64,000 nt of DNA from Saturnia japonica (taxonomy: Eukaryota > Arthropoda > Insecta > Lepidoptera > Saturniidae), in NCBI GenBank assembly GCA_033032175.1, contig CM065308.1, positions 21,013,590 through 21,077,589 of the forward strand, written 5' to 3'. The position numbers and the translations under genes were made by a program. Shown here in pieces: positions 12,914 through 23,900 of the stretch. Under the pieces are notes generated by a model, which was not told the DNA's origin, searched no databases, and saw only the letters and a list, made by a program, of their open reading frames with translations. How positions within the stretch are numbered: the stretch's first letter is position 1; each line of letters opens with the position of its first letter.

Positions 12914-15900
12914 TACATAACGCAAGCAAACATACACATATACACTACATACAACGCACGCACATAGTTTTAGTAATGTGATCTAATTTATAATAAATCG
13001 AATATCAATAATTAAATATTTATGTAAAATAAAGCTATTTATATTAGTCGAAGAGCTTAAATTAACTTTTACTTTTTGCTAGCCGAAAGTGTAGCCTTTC
13101 GCTCGCATACCCGATTGTAGATGTACTTACAGGCGACTGTAAGCTACTAAAAAGTAAAGAGCGTTTGCTTTAGCGAAGTTGTGGTATCAACTTACTTACT
13201 TATTCTTAGATTATCATAATGGCACGTTGTATTGAATGTCCGTTTGTGTGTATGTTCAGACTGGGCGAGCTCCGGTTGCGTTTGCAATCGCTACGGAAGC
13301 TGTGCGGCGTGTACGCACTGAAACTGGGTGCAGCGTTAGCGAGGCAGCCGTCGCGGGCCGCGTCAGCTCTGGCGTCGGCCGCAACCGCCGCAGCACCACA
13401 AGTGAGTGTTCCCAACACCCTCACTAGGGTTGTCACATGGACGTTTTGTATAACAAATGAAATATTCAATGTATGATGTATTTTCATCCAATATATCGGA
13501 AGACAGGTTAGGTATTTTGCAATACAATGATCTGGGTCTAATGAAAAAAAATTTCAACTGGAAATGTGTGAACTTCACAACAAAAACAACAAAACAAAAC
13601 AACAAAATAACAAAATATCGATTTCTTTACGAAGTGGTCACCCCTAACCTTCGCCGATCTTCAGACCGTTTAAGTGAATCCAAAAATATTAAACTACAAA
13701 TTAAACTGTGTATTTTAAATAGTATAAATTATGCCCGCGGCTTTTTATGCGTTTATTATGCAGCAATTACGTGTTGTAATTATTATTATTATTCCGGTTT
13801 TATGATTTTTTGAAAGTAATATCGGTTACGTTTTATAACTTATAAATTATGAAATTACCTTTTGATAATGTACTTCTTATGTACCGTTTTTAATATAAAA
13901 CCAAATAGACAGGGATTTTTTTTTTGTAAATTGTAAATTCGATATCGGAGGCTTATAAAGCAGAGAATTAAAAAAAATCTACATGTCGACAGACAGACAG
14001 AACTGCAGATTTATTAATATAGGTAAACAGATTACGAGTGGACAGTCTATTGATTACGTTAATGTAAGGGTTTGTCTCCGTTATTGAAGATAACTGAAAG
14101 TATGTTGATGTTTTTTTTCTTACACATTTTTACTTTTTTTTTAAACTCGTAATCTCATGTTATAATAGATAGATTCCGGTAGAACGTTCTCGATTAGGGA
14201 GACATGAATAGTTTTGATTGAAAATTTTATTAATTAATCGCTTTAATATACATTATTTATACAAGGTTATCAAATTCATTTGTTTCTGTATGGTATATGC
14301 TTATCCAGTCGGATCATCATGGATTCGCCGTCATGAAATATAAATGACAATTTATTTAATATTTTTTAAACCTGTATTATTTTATCTTCTTTTTTTAGTT
14401 CGATCGAATATAGTTAGTACACGTAAATTTATGATGATAATTTATGTTTAAGTTATTTGTTTTATGATTTGCCATTATTCCCAGCGCTTAACCTGCCACA
14501 GAGCACCGTTGATGGGCAGATAAAACACACGAAGCAAGCTTTCCTTCCTTGATTTAGACAGTATAAACCATAGAAAAAAAAAAAAAACAAAACGTAACTC
14601 AATAGTACAGAGTCCCACTGACGTAATTAAGAATTTAGATTAAAATTAAATAGATAATATAGGATAGTCTTGTAACTCATGTATGTATTTATTTGTAAAT
14701 TGAAAGAATAATACATTAAAATAATGTTTATTTAAAAAGTTTTACAAAGAGATTTGCAAATAGATATACACACATAATAATATATCACATGTATGTAGTC
14801 GCTTTGCACCGTATTTTGACGTATTTCTGTCCTCCCCGTAGCTAATGGAGGATGACGAAGAACAAATCGCATCGTTGACACTACCACCTCTCGACGAGAA
14901 TGAGTAAGTATTTGCAATAATAAAACGCTTTGTGTAACGTCCGTCTAACACATATATAGTTTAATGAACGCCTTATACCACTTCCTTTGCCTAACTTTAT
15001 TAAATCGTATGGTGTCATTATTTTCGTACATATTTGAATATTCACTCGTTGTCTTTCAAAACTGGTCTTCGTTCTTTTCGTTTAATTGTCTCTTACTATA
15101 TCTTATCTATTCAAATAACAATAAAAGTTTTGTTTAATTTTCAATATATATTTTGTCTTTTTCCATAACACAGATTTTTTTATTGTGCATGTTTTTGTGT
15201 TCTCTTTTAAAATGTTGTTTATATGGATATAGATGTTTTTTTTTTTTAATGATATAACCTCATAATTTATACTTTTATAATCATGATATGATAACCTATT
15301 ATTTGTACTTAAAAAAAATGTTATAAATCTTAATTAAATGTATTATTTGTAGTAATATTAACAGAGAAAAGTATATTAAGCAGTCAAGATGAAATGATAA
15401 TCTATACTACAATATTTTGAAGTGAAATTGCTTTGAGCGCGTGAGAGTCAAATTGTAAGATTGAATTTTGCTGAAATGTTTCTGAGGAAGCCTTAAACGA
15501 ACGTTCCCCGATCAAATCGAGGATGTCGTGAAGAAATATCAGGTCAAAAGTACTCTAAACCGACGAGCATGCATGAAAAGATTGATGAATGTTGAAGGAG
15601 CGAAAGCAGGATCGTAGCAAGTGGAAGAAAGTGGTCTCTACCTACCCTGTTAGGAAAGAGGCGTGATTAATGTGTGTGTATCTTGCAACTTTGCCCCAGA
15701 AAAAAAAAACGAGCGAAATCAAGCAACCAAGTGCTATTGTTTAAAAGTTTCACTTCTGTTATGATAACTGAGATGCATGCGCTATGTTTTTTATTAAGTT
15801 ATATTTTTTAGGCGCCTTATAATAAAAGCCTGGACAATGAAGTTGCTAGCTAAACTCCTTATTTTATTACATACGTATCCACTTTTTTTCTAGCTCGTGT

Positions 15901-16156
15901 ATGCAGTGCCTAATGTGTAATTAATATTCGCAGCGTGATCGTAAGTGAGGAGAGCGAAGAGCAGAATCTGAGTAGAATGCAGCGCGGGCTGAGGTTCGTG
16001 AGCCGAGTGGCGCGCGCCTCGCTGCCCTTCCAAGCGCTGTTGTTGCTCTTGCTCGGAGCTGCTGCGCTCGCCCCGCACGCGCACTCCGACTGCCGACCGG
16101 GCGGACTCGCGTTCGAGCCCGTCCTGCGCTACCCGGACGGACCGCCGCCGCTATGA
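1962..16156 (+). CDS. Msp300: Nesprin / MSP-300-like KASH protein, C-terminal part
   Basis: Joined exons: 1962-2186, 3246-5558, 6406-6594, 7020-7399, 10952-11114, 11573-11804, 12603-12828, 13260-13401, 14842-14903, 15934-16156 (4,155 nt, 1,384 residues; all phases agree). Nesprins sit in the outer nuclear membrane, bind SUN proteins in the perinuclear space through a C-terminal KASH peptide, and connect the nucleus to the cytoskeleton through a long spectrin-repeat rod. Here about 1,200 residues are charged heptad-rich helices typical of spectrin repeats. The segment [19 protein letters not shown] (from 11573) is the strongly conserved last-repeat sequence of the family. A short acidic linker (exon 14842) leads to one hydrophobic span and an ending of YPDGPPPL. 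The 5' part, including any actin-binding CH domains, lies outside the window. Symbol by orthology to Drosophila; family call very secure, exact isoform unknown. Confidence 0.93.
3246..5558 (+). CDS. Msp300: Nesprin large rod exon (771 codons)
   Basis: This single exon, bounded by TTTGCAG and GTGAGT, codes for 771 residues of nearly uninterrupted charged alpha helix with tryptophans and leucines at spectrin-repeat spacing (for example [22 protein letters not shown] and [10 protein letters not shown]). It would hold roughly six to seven spectrin repeats. Such giant exons are common in the rods of nesprins. The last 100 residues are markedly more GC-rich and alanine/arginine-rich than the rest, as are the later nesprin exons. 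Confidence 0.92.
5607..6065 (-). repeat. Helitron-like dispersed repeat
   Basis: Starts on the plus strand with CTAGCTAGGCCCGCGG, the reverse complement of the Helitron-like 3' end seen elsewhere in the window. It runs on through diverged sequence to a GACAGATAGACAGAGAGACG motif. It lies wholly in a nesprin intron. Boundaries are approximate. Confidence 0.45.
6133..6400 (+). repeat. One arm of an inverted-repeat DNA element
   Basis: Begins ACCGACTTCAAAAAAGGATG and carries the same internal blocks as the left arm of the element at 55775-56846 (CATAACTT-GTTTATG, GATGATTCTTT, then a GGTCCTATTTTAATTTC-like block). It includes a (TA)n run near 6184-6204. No matching right arm was found nearby, so this is a partial copy that ends only a few bases before the next nesprin exon. 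Confidence 0.5.
6655..6872 (-). mobile_element. tRNA-derived SINE, degraded copy
   Basis: Related to the SINE copies at 12057-12385, 25868-26192 (same orientation as each other) and 38150-38430. The tRNA-like head (TCAGTTGGTAGCGT, then a decayed B box before CCTGCAATGAGCCTGA) lies at the left of this copy, followed by the body with CTAGCTACCACCCTGA and CGTGCTACCATCTTGGACCAC. It lies in a nesprin intron. Confidence 0.6.
7020..7399 (+). CDS. Msp300: Nesprin rod exon
   Basis: Acceptor ACCGACAG at 7011-7019 and donor GAG|GTTAGT at 7400. The frame is open for 126 codons plus two bases and reads as a coiled spectrin-type segment ([13 protein letters not shown] to [11 protein letters not shown]). 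The antisense frame is also open for part of it, but only the plus frame joins its neighbours in phase. It ends in phase 2, matching both the next firm exon at 10952 and the candidate microexon at 8863. Confidence 0.9.
8599..10724. promoter_or_regulatory. Cluster of AGATGGC motifs (CTCF-core-like)
   Basis: Motif positions are 8599-8607 (GCGCCATCT), 9019-9026, 9767-9773, 10240-10246, 10671-10679 (AGATGGCGC) and 10716-10724 (AGATGGCAC). The AG(A/G)(T/G)GGCGC core resembles the insulator protein CTCF's binding core. Only 8599 and 10671 match the nine-base form exactly. Flanks differ between sites. Binding is an inference, and relics of a dispersed repeat are an alternative explanation. Confidence 0.25.
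8863..8901 (+). CDS. Possible nesprin cassette microexon
   Basis: A 39-nt block is preceded by a good acceptor (TTTTCTGGTTCCCATAG) with a CTAAC branch-like motif further upstream, and followed at once by a consensus donor GTGAGT. It would add 13 residues (ending [10 protein letters not shown]) between exons 7020 and 10952 with phase 2 kept on both sides, so it could be skipped or included without a frameshift. There is no homology support that I know of. It could be chance or repeat-derived. Confidence 0.3.
11430..11497 (+). mobile_element. Jockey-type LINE tail, degraded
   Basis: Matches the shared tail in order: AGCTGTCAAAGCC, then GGCTTCAGGGCCC, then ACAGTACAGTCAGTTCGAA running into an A tract. 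It sits about 75 bp before a nesprin exon, on the sense strand. Confidence 0.5.
11573..13401 (+). CDS. Msp300: Nesprin last spectrin repeats (three exons)
   Basis: Exons 11573-11804, 12603-12828 and 13260-13401. The first opens with [12 protein letters not shown] and contains [17 protein letters not shown], a textbook last spectrin repeat of nesprins. The third reads [19 protein letters not shown] and then an alanine-rich stretch. These exons are strongly GC-rich compared with the introns, as are the other terminal exons, which helps mark them. The donor of the middle exon (12828|12829) is followed within seven bases by a long AC microsatellite. Confidence 0.92.
12057..12385 (-). mobile_element. 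tRNA-derived SINE
   Basis: A nearly full copy. In element orientation the tRNA-like head lies at the right end (12340-12385) with a B-box-like GGATTCGAACTCACG complement. The body contains the CTAGCCAGGCGGGCATTAG block, and the A-rich tail is seen as TTTTTTTTGTTT at the left end. It is 75-80% similar by eye to 25868-26192. It lies in the nesprin intron between exons 11573 and 12603. Confidence 0.65.
12835..12909. repeat. (AC)n microsatellite
   Basis: About 37 AC units, almost perfect, starting seven bases inside the intron after the donor at 12829. Open frames called across it (poly Val-Cys or Thr-His) are artefacts of the repeat. Its length should be highly polymorphic. Confidence 0.97.
15420..15690 (+). 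repeat. LINE 3'-end relic
   Basis: The last part reads AGGATCGTAGCAAGTGG, AAGTGGTCTCTACCTACCC and AAAGAGGCGTGATTAATGTG followed by a short TG-rich tail. Blocks of this kind are the typical 3' end of a dispersed lepidopteran retroelement in which RT-derived sequence is still faintly present. There is no usable open frame. It lies in the last nesprin intron. Confidence 0.4.
15934..16156 (+). CDS. Msp300: Nesprin terminal exon with KASH domain
   Basis: The exon reads from an acidic linker ([18 protein letters not shown]) into one transmembrane span (about [15 protein letters not shown]) and a luminal tail [21 protein letters not shown] that ends at a TGA. The LRY and PPPL end are the SUN-binding signature of KASH peptides. 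The lone luminal cysteine is 21 residues from the C-terminus, three closer than in human nesprin-2, where it pairs with a SUN cysteine. This places the protein in the outer nuclear membrane with its tail in the perinuclear space. Confidence 0.95.
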
Positions 16157-16805
16157 TCCCGCAAACAAATCCAACTGATAATCCTCAACTAGGGACGACC
16201 GATATCGGAACAATTATCGATATTCCTCCGATATCGTTCGTGTCTAACAAATGAATTCCAAACGCGCCGTACTACGTCATTAAAACGCAGTCCCCCCTCT
16301 GGGCTGCAAAAACAAAAACAAAAAAAAAAAAAGAAGACGTAAAGAGCGTGCGTTCTCGCCACCGCATTCTATGAAACGCAGTGGGCGAGCACGCAACCTG
16401 ACATTCCACTTAGGATGGTGCTAAGCCAGCCGCGACGCCCGCCGCACTCATTGTAAATAACGATTTTGTATATTTGTTACGTTGGTTATTTAAATTAAAA
16501 AAAAAAAACGAAAATCATAAAAAGACAAGCCCGCCCCGCGGCGTCGGGTGTCGCGTGTCGATCGAACCGCGCCAACGATTGAACGAGATATATAAAAAAA
16601 AAAAATCAAATATTATTTATAAATTCGTATATTTATTACATTATATATTTATGTTAATGAAGGTAATCCGTGTATAATTAATTTCATATAGTGGCGCACA
16701 AACACACGCGATGAGCTTTCGATTTGCATTCTCACGCATTGTTACTTATTAGCTAGTAAGGACTGTTTATAAAGTCGAATAAAGCCTTTGCATTCATAAT
16801 CCATG
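16157..16805 (+). other. Nesprin 3' UTR and polyadenylation signal
   Basis: Non-coding sequence after the TGA. A canonical AATAAA at 16778-16783, followed about 20 bases later by a T-rich stretch, is the best poly(A) signal. Two A-runs (16317-16333 and 16496-16508) interrupt it. Confidence 0.6.
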
Positions 16806-17955
16806 TTTTATTTACACATTCAGAGATGTCATAAGTAAGTATATTGAAGGAATTAACATTAATGGATACTTACAATTAACCTTTGTTGATTATCTTTTTG
16901 TTAAATTTAGAAGGGATATTTTATATGTACATAGCAGATTTCTATCTCGAAATTACCCCAGGCTTCCTCGCAACCCCTGCTTAAGTTAAATTGTTTATAA
17001 CAATATCACATGATGTACGCACACACAAAATCGAAAGTAAAAATTACCTATAGCAGTTACTTAGTCTAACAATAGGGGGCTTAGAATATTTCTCTTTCGC
17101 CAAGAGCTTGAGCTCGACCCATCAATAGACACCGTGTCCGAAGTTTGAACTAACTTTTACCGCACTACATGAAGAAGGTAAGTAAATATTCATGTCGAAA
17201 ATGTGTTAAGAGCAAATTCGGATAATTAAAGGTATCTATAGTAAACGACACACTTGCATTAATTGTAAGGCGATTTTTTTTCCAAAGTACTTCATATAGT
17301 TTAATTTTCACTTAGCACGGTAGTCTCAGTCCAGAGCCATTTTTATAATTGATGAGGTGAGAGAGAGAAGCCATGTTACGAAAGATAAGGATAGCTGCTA
17401 CGCTGCCTTGCACTGCGCAGGCGTCGCCTCCGCCTGTGCAATGTGACCGCGCAAGCGCTCGGCTCACTCGGCTGCGACCACTCGCAAAAACTTGGACTCG
17501 GACTCTGCGGAGTAAAACAACTTTTAACACCTCCGGTGGTAATATTTCCCTTCAAAAAGTAAGGATAATTCTTATAAATCTTACTTTATCTGAAAACATT
17601 AAAAAATAATAATTTAAAAGGTAAAAAGATACTTAAACTACAAAACAAAATATAGAAGTTTTTAGGATAAGTTTTTTTGTAGAATTTTCTCACGATGCCT
17701 TAACAATAATAATTATTCAGAGAGTTTAAGAGGCACTAAGAAGCTAAATCTAGGAGATTTTTCAATTTTCTTAAAAATAATATCTAAAACCCCGCCACTG
17801 TGTGCCTAGCTTTGTTGCGTCAAAAGTTAATCTGAACGCTTAAGCGTTGTAGCGTCATGTAGTAGCGTCGTGTGGTGGACAAAACTTTTTTCTTGCATAA
17901 TGGTAATGGTAATTATTGTTAAACTGCCAAACCAGTGTCTTTTGTAGCAAGTCAT
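16806..17955. other. Convergent intergenic stretch
   Basis: Lies between the nesprin 3' end and the tetraspanin stop codon on the other strand, so it should hold the tetraspanin 3' UTR (read leftwards). A GC-rich patch at 17400-17515 is open on both strands, but it has no splice context and no recognisable product. Confidence 0.5.
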
Positions 17956-20900
17956 TTAGAAGCGGATTCTGCTGTGAGTATTATGTACCTCGGCAATGAC
18001 TTCAATAGGAGCGAGGGTCCCGAAAAGAGTCCCTCTGCCATCGCCCTCACAGTCTCCTCTCATGACGGCGTCATGTGCGCTCGTCCGCATCAGCTGCGCT
18101 AACATAACTATCACTACCTGAAACAAATACTTAAAAGAAACAAACGCAGTGTGAACTTATAATGCAAATAAATTATGTTAAGTTTGATTTTTTCTGTCGA
18201 AATCAGCTTGAGGTATCAAGTTGAAATTCATCTCCGATAATACGACCCAATACCTCATATGGCTGAAAAAAATCAAGTTTCTAGGTTAACGCAATAAAGA
18301 GATACAGCCTTAGCCTTACATAATAAAAGTTTTAAAGTCGCATTCAGTGACAGATTATTATAAAATACATAAATAATTATCAAAATTTTACAGGGTCCTT
18401 CCAGCATACCTACAGTCTTAAAATTTGGCACGAAGAGAGATCTTTTAATAAAACTTAACGGAATAAATCCGAAAACAATGAACTTCTAACTCCGTGTGAA
18501 ATTATAATGCAACAAAATTTTATTAAGTTTATTTTTCTTTAAAATGGCTAGGTATAAAGTTGAATAATTTCATATCAAATATTAAGTATACACAATAACG
18601 ATGTAACACAAAATAATAGCACGCTAAACCTAGTGTAAGGTTGCCTGTCCACTGTAGCGGAGCAAAGCGGATGCATTTCTACTGAACGAAATTCCCACAG
18701 ATCCGCTCCGCTCCGCTTCGCTTCAGTGGACAGGCAACCTAAGACTGGCTTTTAAGTGCAGCTGCCGGAACAAACCTATTGCTGTGGCGACAGATTTTAG
18801 GACAGATGCTAGATTAACGTAAGATAGCGATATGTATAGCCCTTCATAATTATAATAATTTTAAAAGTAGCTCTGGAAAAGTGGTAGCTAACCGAGTTCT
18901 AGGGAATGCTCGACTTGACATAAAAGTAATGTAAATAAGTAATCCATCGAACCTGTAATAGCAGAACGAGGAGAGTGAAGCAGTGCAGCGCCAGGAGTGC
19001 AGACGTGAGAGGAGCTTTGATCGCTTCGACGCAGCCTCGAGTGTGTAGCGACGCGGGAACCAGAGGCCACGCGCTCCTCTTGTCCTCTTCAGAGACCCAC
19101 TTAGCGAACAAACATACAACTCGGTTTTTACAAAATAATAATTAATTTATCCGGAATTTCTTTGCCACCTCGTTTTAAAAATGAATTACAATGCATTTCC
19201 GCAAAGTAACGCTTACGTCAATTAAACAGAAAATACTTGTATAGGTACTATTGAGGTATTCTGCACTAGGTACCTACGTAATACCTCAGTGAGATTTTGA
19301 CAACTATCCTATCGTATCTGGTCGCGTTAATACTCAAGTTGCGGCTCCGTGTTGTTTTTTTGTGTTTAATATTGACTAATTTGAGTCCATCAACTTCTGT
19401 TACAAAAAAAAACACATATTTTTATTCATCTCTAAGCACGGCAAATGGCGAAATATGAATCAGAAGATGATTCAATTTCAAAGATTTATTTCTTAATTAC
19501 ATTTCTCTGTGTGAAATAAAAAAATCATAAATTTCTTACCTTGGTTTTCATTATGTTAACCAAGATGTAAATGTTAAATATAATACAACGTTGAAATTTA
19601 TCGACATCATCATTATTGACAGAAAAAAATTCTAATTAGGTCACAGCACTATCGAATTCCTTAGCTCTGCATTCAACTTGCGAGCTAAATATAGGTACAT
19701 AATGGCCAAATGCCGTTGACAAATAATTTTTTTTTTTTTAAGTGAAAACTTAGCGCGGTACGCATATTTTTAGATGAGATAAAATCTCTGGACTCGCGAC
19801 ACCGTTATGAGACGCAGCTATAGTGTGTGTGCATATATGCATGTACATATAGCAGACTGCGAACACGTCTTTTATAAAAGAATATTAAATGTATTTTAAA
19901 GTTTCTAATAATTAATAAAATACAATTCATAACCCAATAACTAAGTTTTCACTTCTGTCGGCACTCCCGGAGTGCAACTCGTAACTTTTATTTTAAATTA
20001 CATTTTTATAACTTGTATGTCTTTTAATATGAGCATTTTTGTGTATGATCCGATGTAAATAAAATCATAATTTCACCTGTTGAAACGGGTCGTGAAAGCA
20101 TGGCGCTAAAACCCTTGGGGTGCAACACGAGTACGGGGAGACTGGCGGCAATATTTTTCCATCTGGGCCGGCGAACCTAAAATTGACTGAATTAAATATA
20201 CAATTCATAGACGAACACACAAAATGTTATACGTAATCAAAATAATAAAAAAATCGTCAATTCAAATTCAATTTAGACCCTTAGAAAAGAAAAAGAAGAA
20301 GTAAGCACTTATAAATGTCAAAATGCTACCACTAGTTCGGAAAACGTCTCAGTCATCGAGAAGAAACGGTAAGAAACTCAATCATATCAACATAAACAAA
20401 ACCAACATAGATATGCAGTTCATGAGCGGTAGACGTTATAACTTCAGAAAACATAAAAATATAATCTTTAAAATCTTTTTAAATATCTTTAATCAACCAC
20501 TCGTACCTACATACAACATTGTATACAAGTTTGGTCATCGCTAAACCAATTCGAAGGCGATCATTATTGTGAAAATCAGGATATGCATTAACCATGTATA
20601 ATGTATTTTCTATCTCATTCTATCGCAGGCTAAGTCCTACAGATGTGTTTGTCTTTTTACTGTCGCTTTTTCGTTTCATCGCGTTTCAAATCACAAGGTT
20701 AGGCACCTACACAAAAAGAGTTAACTTCCAAAGTTACACTATATGTACTGTTTACAGTAATTTTAATTTGGGAGTACAAATAGGGAGTACACTTCCAGAT
20801 ATCACTATTGTATTGAACGTACATAGGCCTGATTGTTCAGTCAATAGATAACTTTATGAAAGGAGCAATTTTTAAAATGTGTTTTCCATACATTATCCTT

Positions 20901-23900
20901 CAAAAAGTCAAAATTCTTTCATATATAAAGTTATCAGACGATTTCAAAATATTTCTTTATTGCAATAAAATGTTACAAAAGAAGTTGCACCAATTTAAAC
21001 GAACGCAGAAAGTCACATGAATGAACAGGACGCGACGACCGTTTCGTTGAGTAAATGAACTAATTGTTTTATGAGACTCATTCCTTGATAATCCAGTGAT
21101 CTTTAGACCACAACATGCACCCAAACACTTACTTTAAGACGCCGTCAGAATTTTCGTTTAAAAAGTCCACATTCAACCAGGGTATCTCATGCCAGTCGCT
21201 TGGTTTTTCAGCGCCACAGCAGCTTAGTTCAACCTTAGAAATATTATAAACCTCATTATTAATGGTTTAAAATCAAGTATAAATTTCATACACAGAATAG
21301 AGATACCTCAAGCGAGTTTATAAATATGGGGACACAATTTTACACACGGCCATTTAATACCGAACTAAGCAAAGCTTGTGTTATGGTAACTAAACAGCTG
21401 ATATACATACATAATATATATAGATTCACATACACATCATTTGAATTTAATGAATATTTTAGGAGATATCACAGTTTTAAAATACCTCCGCAGCAAAATA
21501 ATAATCAAGTACTTAACGCGCGTACATTTTTAGCGGAATGACGTGGCAGGCGGGCGGCACCTATAAATTTTATTGTAGGTGCCTACGACAGTTGTTATTT
21601 GTCTCTATCTACGTCCCACTCTCTCTAACCCTCAAAAAATTCTTAACGCCTCCCATTGACTTCATGATTTTGATTAACGTTTTAACTTATACATATGGCT
21701 AATTTTCCAATATTATTATCATTATTGTAATTTTCTTTAACATTATTACTATTATTTTAAGTACTGGCACTTCATTTTTAATTTATTGTTAATCTGTGAA
21801 ACATATAATCCGAGGATACCTACATATTATTTTTGTTACCACTTTTGTAATATATTATCTGTATACTTTTGTTTTATTCACATGTGAATATATTAAAATA
21901 AATAAACAAACAAGAACAATTCCTATAAGTGGGAATCAGAACACTTAGGTTGCCTGTCCACTAAAGTGGAATGGAGCGGAGCTGTGAAAATTTCGACCAA
22001 TAAAATTGCATTAAAATGTAGTGATGCAATTCTATTGGTCGAAGTTTGCACAGCTCCACTCCACTCCGCTTCAGTTGACAGGCAGCCTTACGCAAGACTT
22101 CATCGTACAGGGTCAGTACCTATACAGAATTTGGTTATAGTGGTATGACAGTATTTCACGGTTCCCACCATTTCACCCGTATTGAATTTATTTGACCAAC
22201 TTACCCCGTGTAGCCTAACGCTGTTCTCACGTTCCCATACATGCCTACAGTTTGCCAAATTGCTTGACGTTCATGGTTATTGCTCCTTTCCTTACGGTAG
22301 TAGCGTAAACTTAGATAGCAAATAATCTGCCTCAATAAATAATCTATACAAAGGATATTTTAAAACGGAAATGTAATTCCAGAGATATGTGCGTCCAAAT
22401 AAACAATCTTTAGAACATCATTTACTAGTTGTAGTTGCCCTCCGGTTATTTTAAAGACAAAAACGCCTATTGTGGGTGACCCTTTGAAGATAGACATATA
22501 CTGTCACTGACGTTTTTGTAAGTCTTTTTAATATCTACAATTATGTCGTACATTAATTTGACATATATCCTATGGTTTACTCAGCGTAGGCGCCCCAAAA
22601 GCTAATAATATATACCTGCATTGTATCCATTAGTGTCTTCCATGTAGATTCTGTCAAGTATTGTGATATTCCTATGCGCAGTGAAGACGTCAGTTCCTTC
22701 AACAGTGCCTGTAAATTAATCATATAAGTCCCACTTTTGATATTCCACATCTGATATGCTAGACATCATTTTGGAATAAATATAAAGTACAGTAATATTA
22801 TTTTGGAGCCAAACCTTGTTATTTAGTTCTTTCACTTTAATATCTTAAATTTAATAAGCACTTAATTATTTAAAAATTATTAATTGAAATAAATAGTTGT
22901 GAGTTATAAATATTATTAGAGCTAATGTTATATATAATATACTAGCGGTGTGCCCGCGGCTCCGCACGCGTTTGTTACTGCGCAATAACTATTTAAATCC
23001 CTTTATTTTTACTCATATTGTTGACAATTAATATGCCGTATCAATTGAGGAGTGACATGTATTTCCCGTGTACAATTTTCAACAAAATCGGTTGAAAACT
23101 CTTATTCTAATGTTCAATTTCTGATGCATTATTAATTCTTATGGCCTCTCAATTATAGTAGGTTCAAATTTGATCAGAAACGGTCGAGAATTGATGAAAA
23201 TTAATCTTTTTAAATTACTTTTTTTTATTTATTCTAAAAGTAATATTGACAGTTCCTATAGCCCATTAATTATGTAAATAGTCAGACTTCCCGTGTATAA
23301 AAATTCATCAAAATGGGTTAAGAATAAATGAAAAAAAAATTTTTTTAAGGTTCCTAAAAGTGTTAGTGAAAATTCTCATTACTTATTATTCATGGAATGA
23401 CTTATACTTCCCGTGTACATAATTATATTAACGGAAATATATATATATTTTTCATTATTTTTTGTTACATTATCTAAAAGTAATATTGAAATTTCTTATA
23501 CCCTATCAACTGACCGATAATTTAAGCATCCCGTGTACAACATTTCATATGAATCGTTCAAGCCGTTTTTGAGTTAAATCCGGACATATAAACAGACTGA
23601 CTGAAGGACAAGAAAAATTTAATGCCATATTCGTGATCAGTATCGTTCATATAATATGCGTATCGGGAAATTTTGGAAAAATATTAAGAGTACAGACAGG
23701 ACTACAGATTTCTTAATATAGATACCTATATTTATATAATACCAACAAAAAAAAACAAAAGAAAATCATATATAGGTTTATCACTATGTGTATTGTGGTC
23801 GCGATCCCTACCACCCCGGTATATTACTGCACATGCACCGGCTGATTTCGGAACACGACAAAACAAAAGAAAATCATAGATGGCATTATTACTTTTTATG

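Noticed and set aside
12556..12967. Overlapping open frames on both strands across the AC repeat
   Set aside because: They are poly Cys-Val or His-Thr translations of the microsatellite joined to antisense or shifted frames of the nesprin exon 12603-12828.
17373..17609. A small gene on either strand in the GC-rich patch between nesprin and the tetraspanin
   Set aside because: No recognisable protein, no splice context, and both strands are open equally; it could be tetraspanin 3' UTR.
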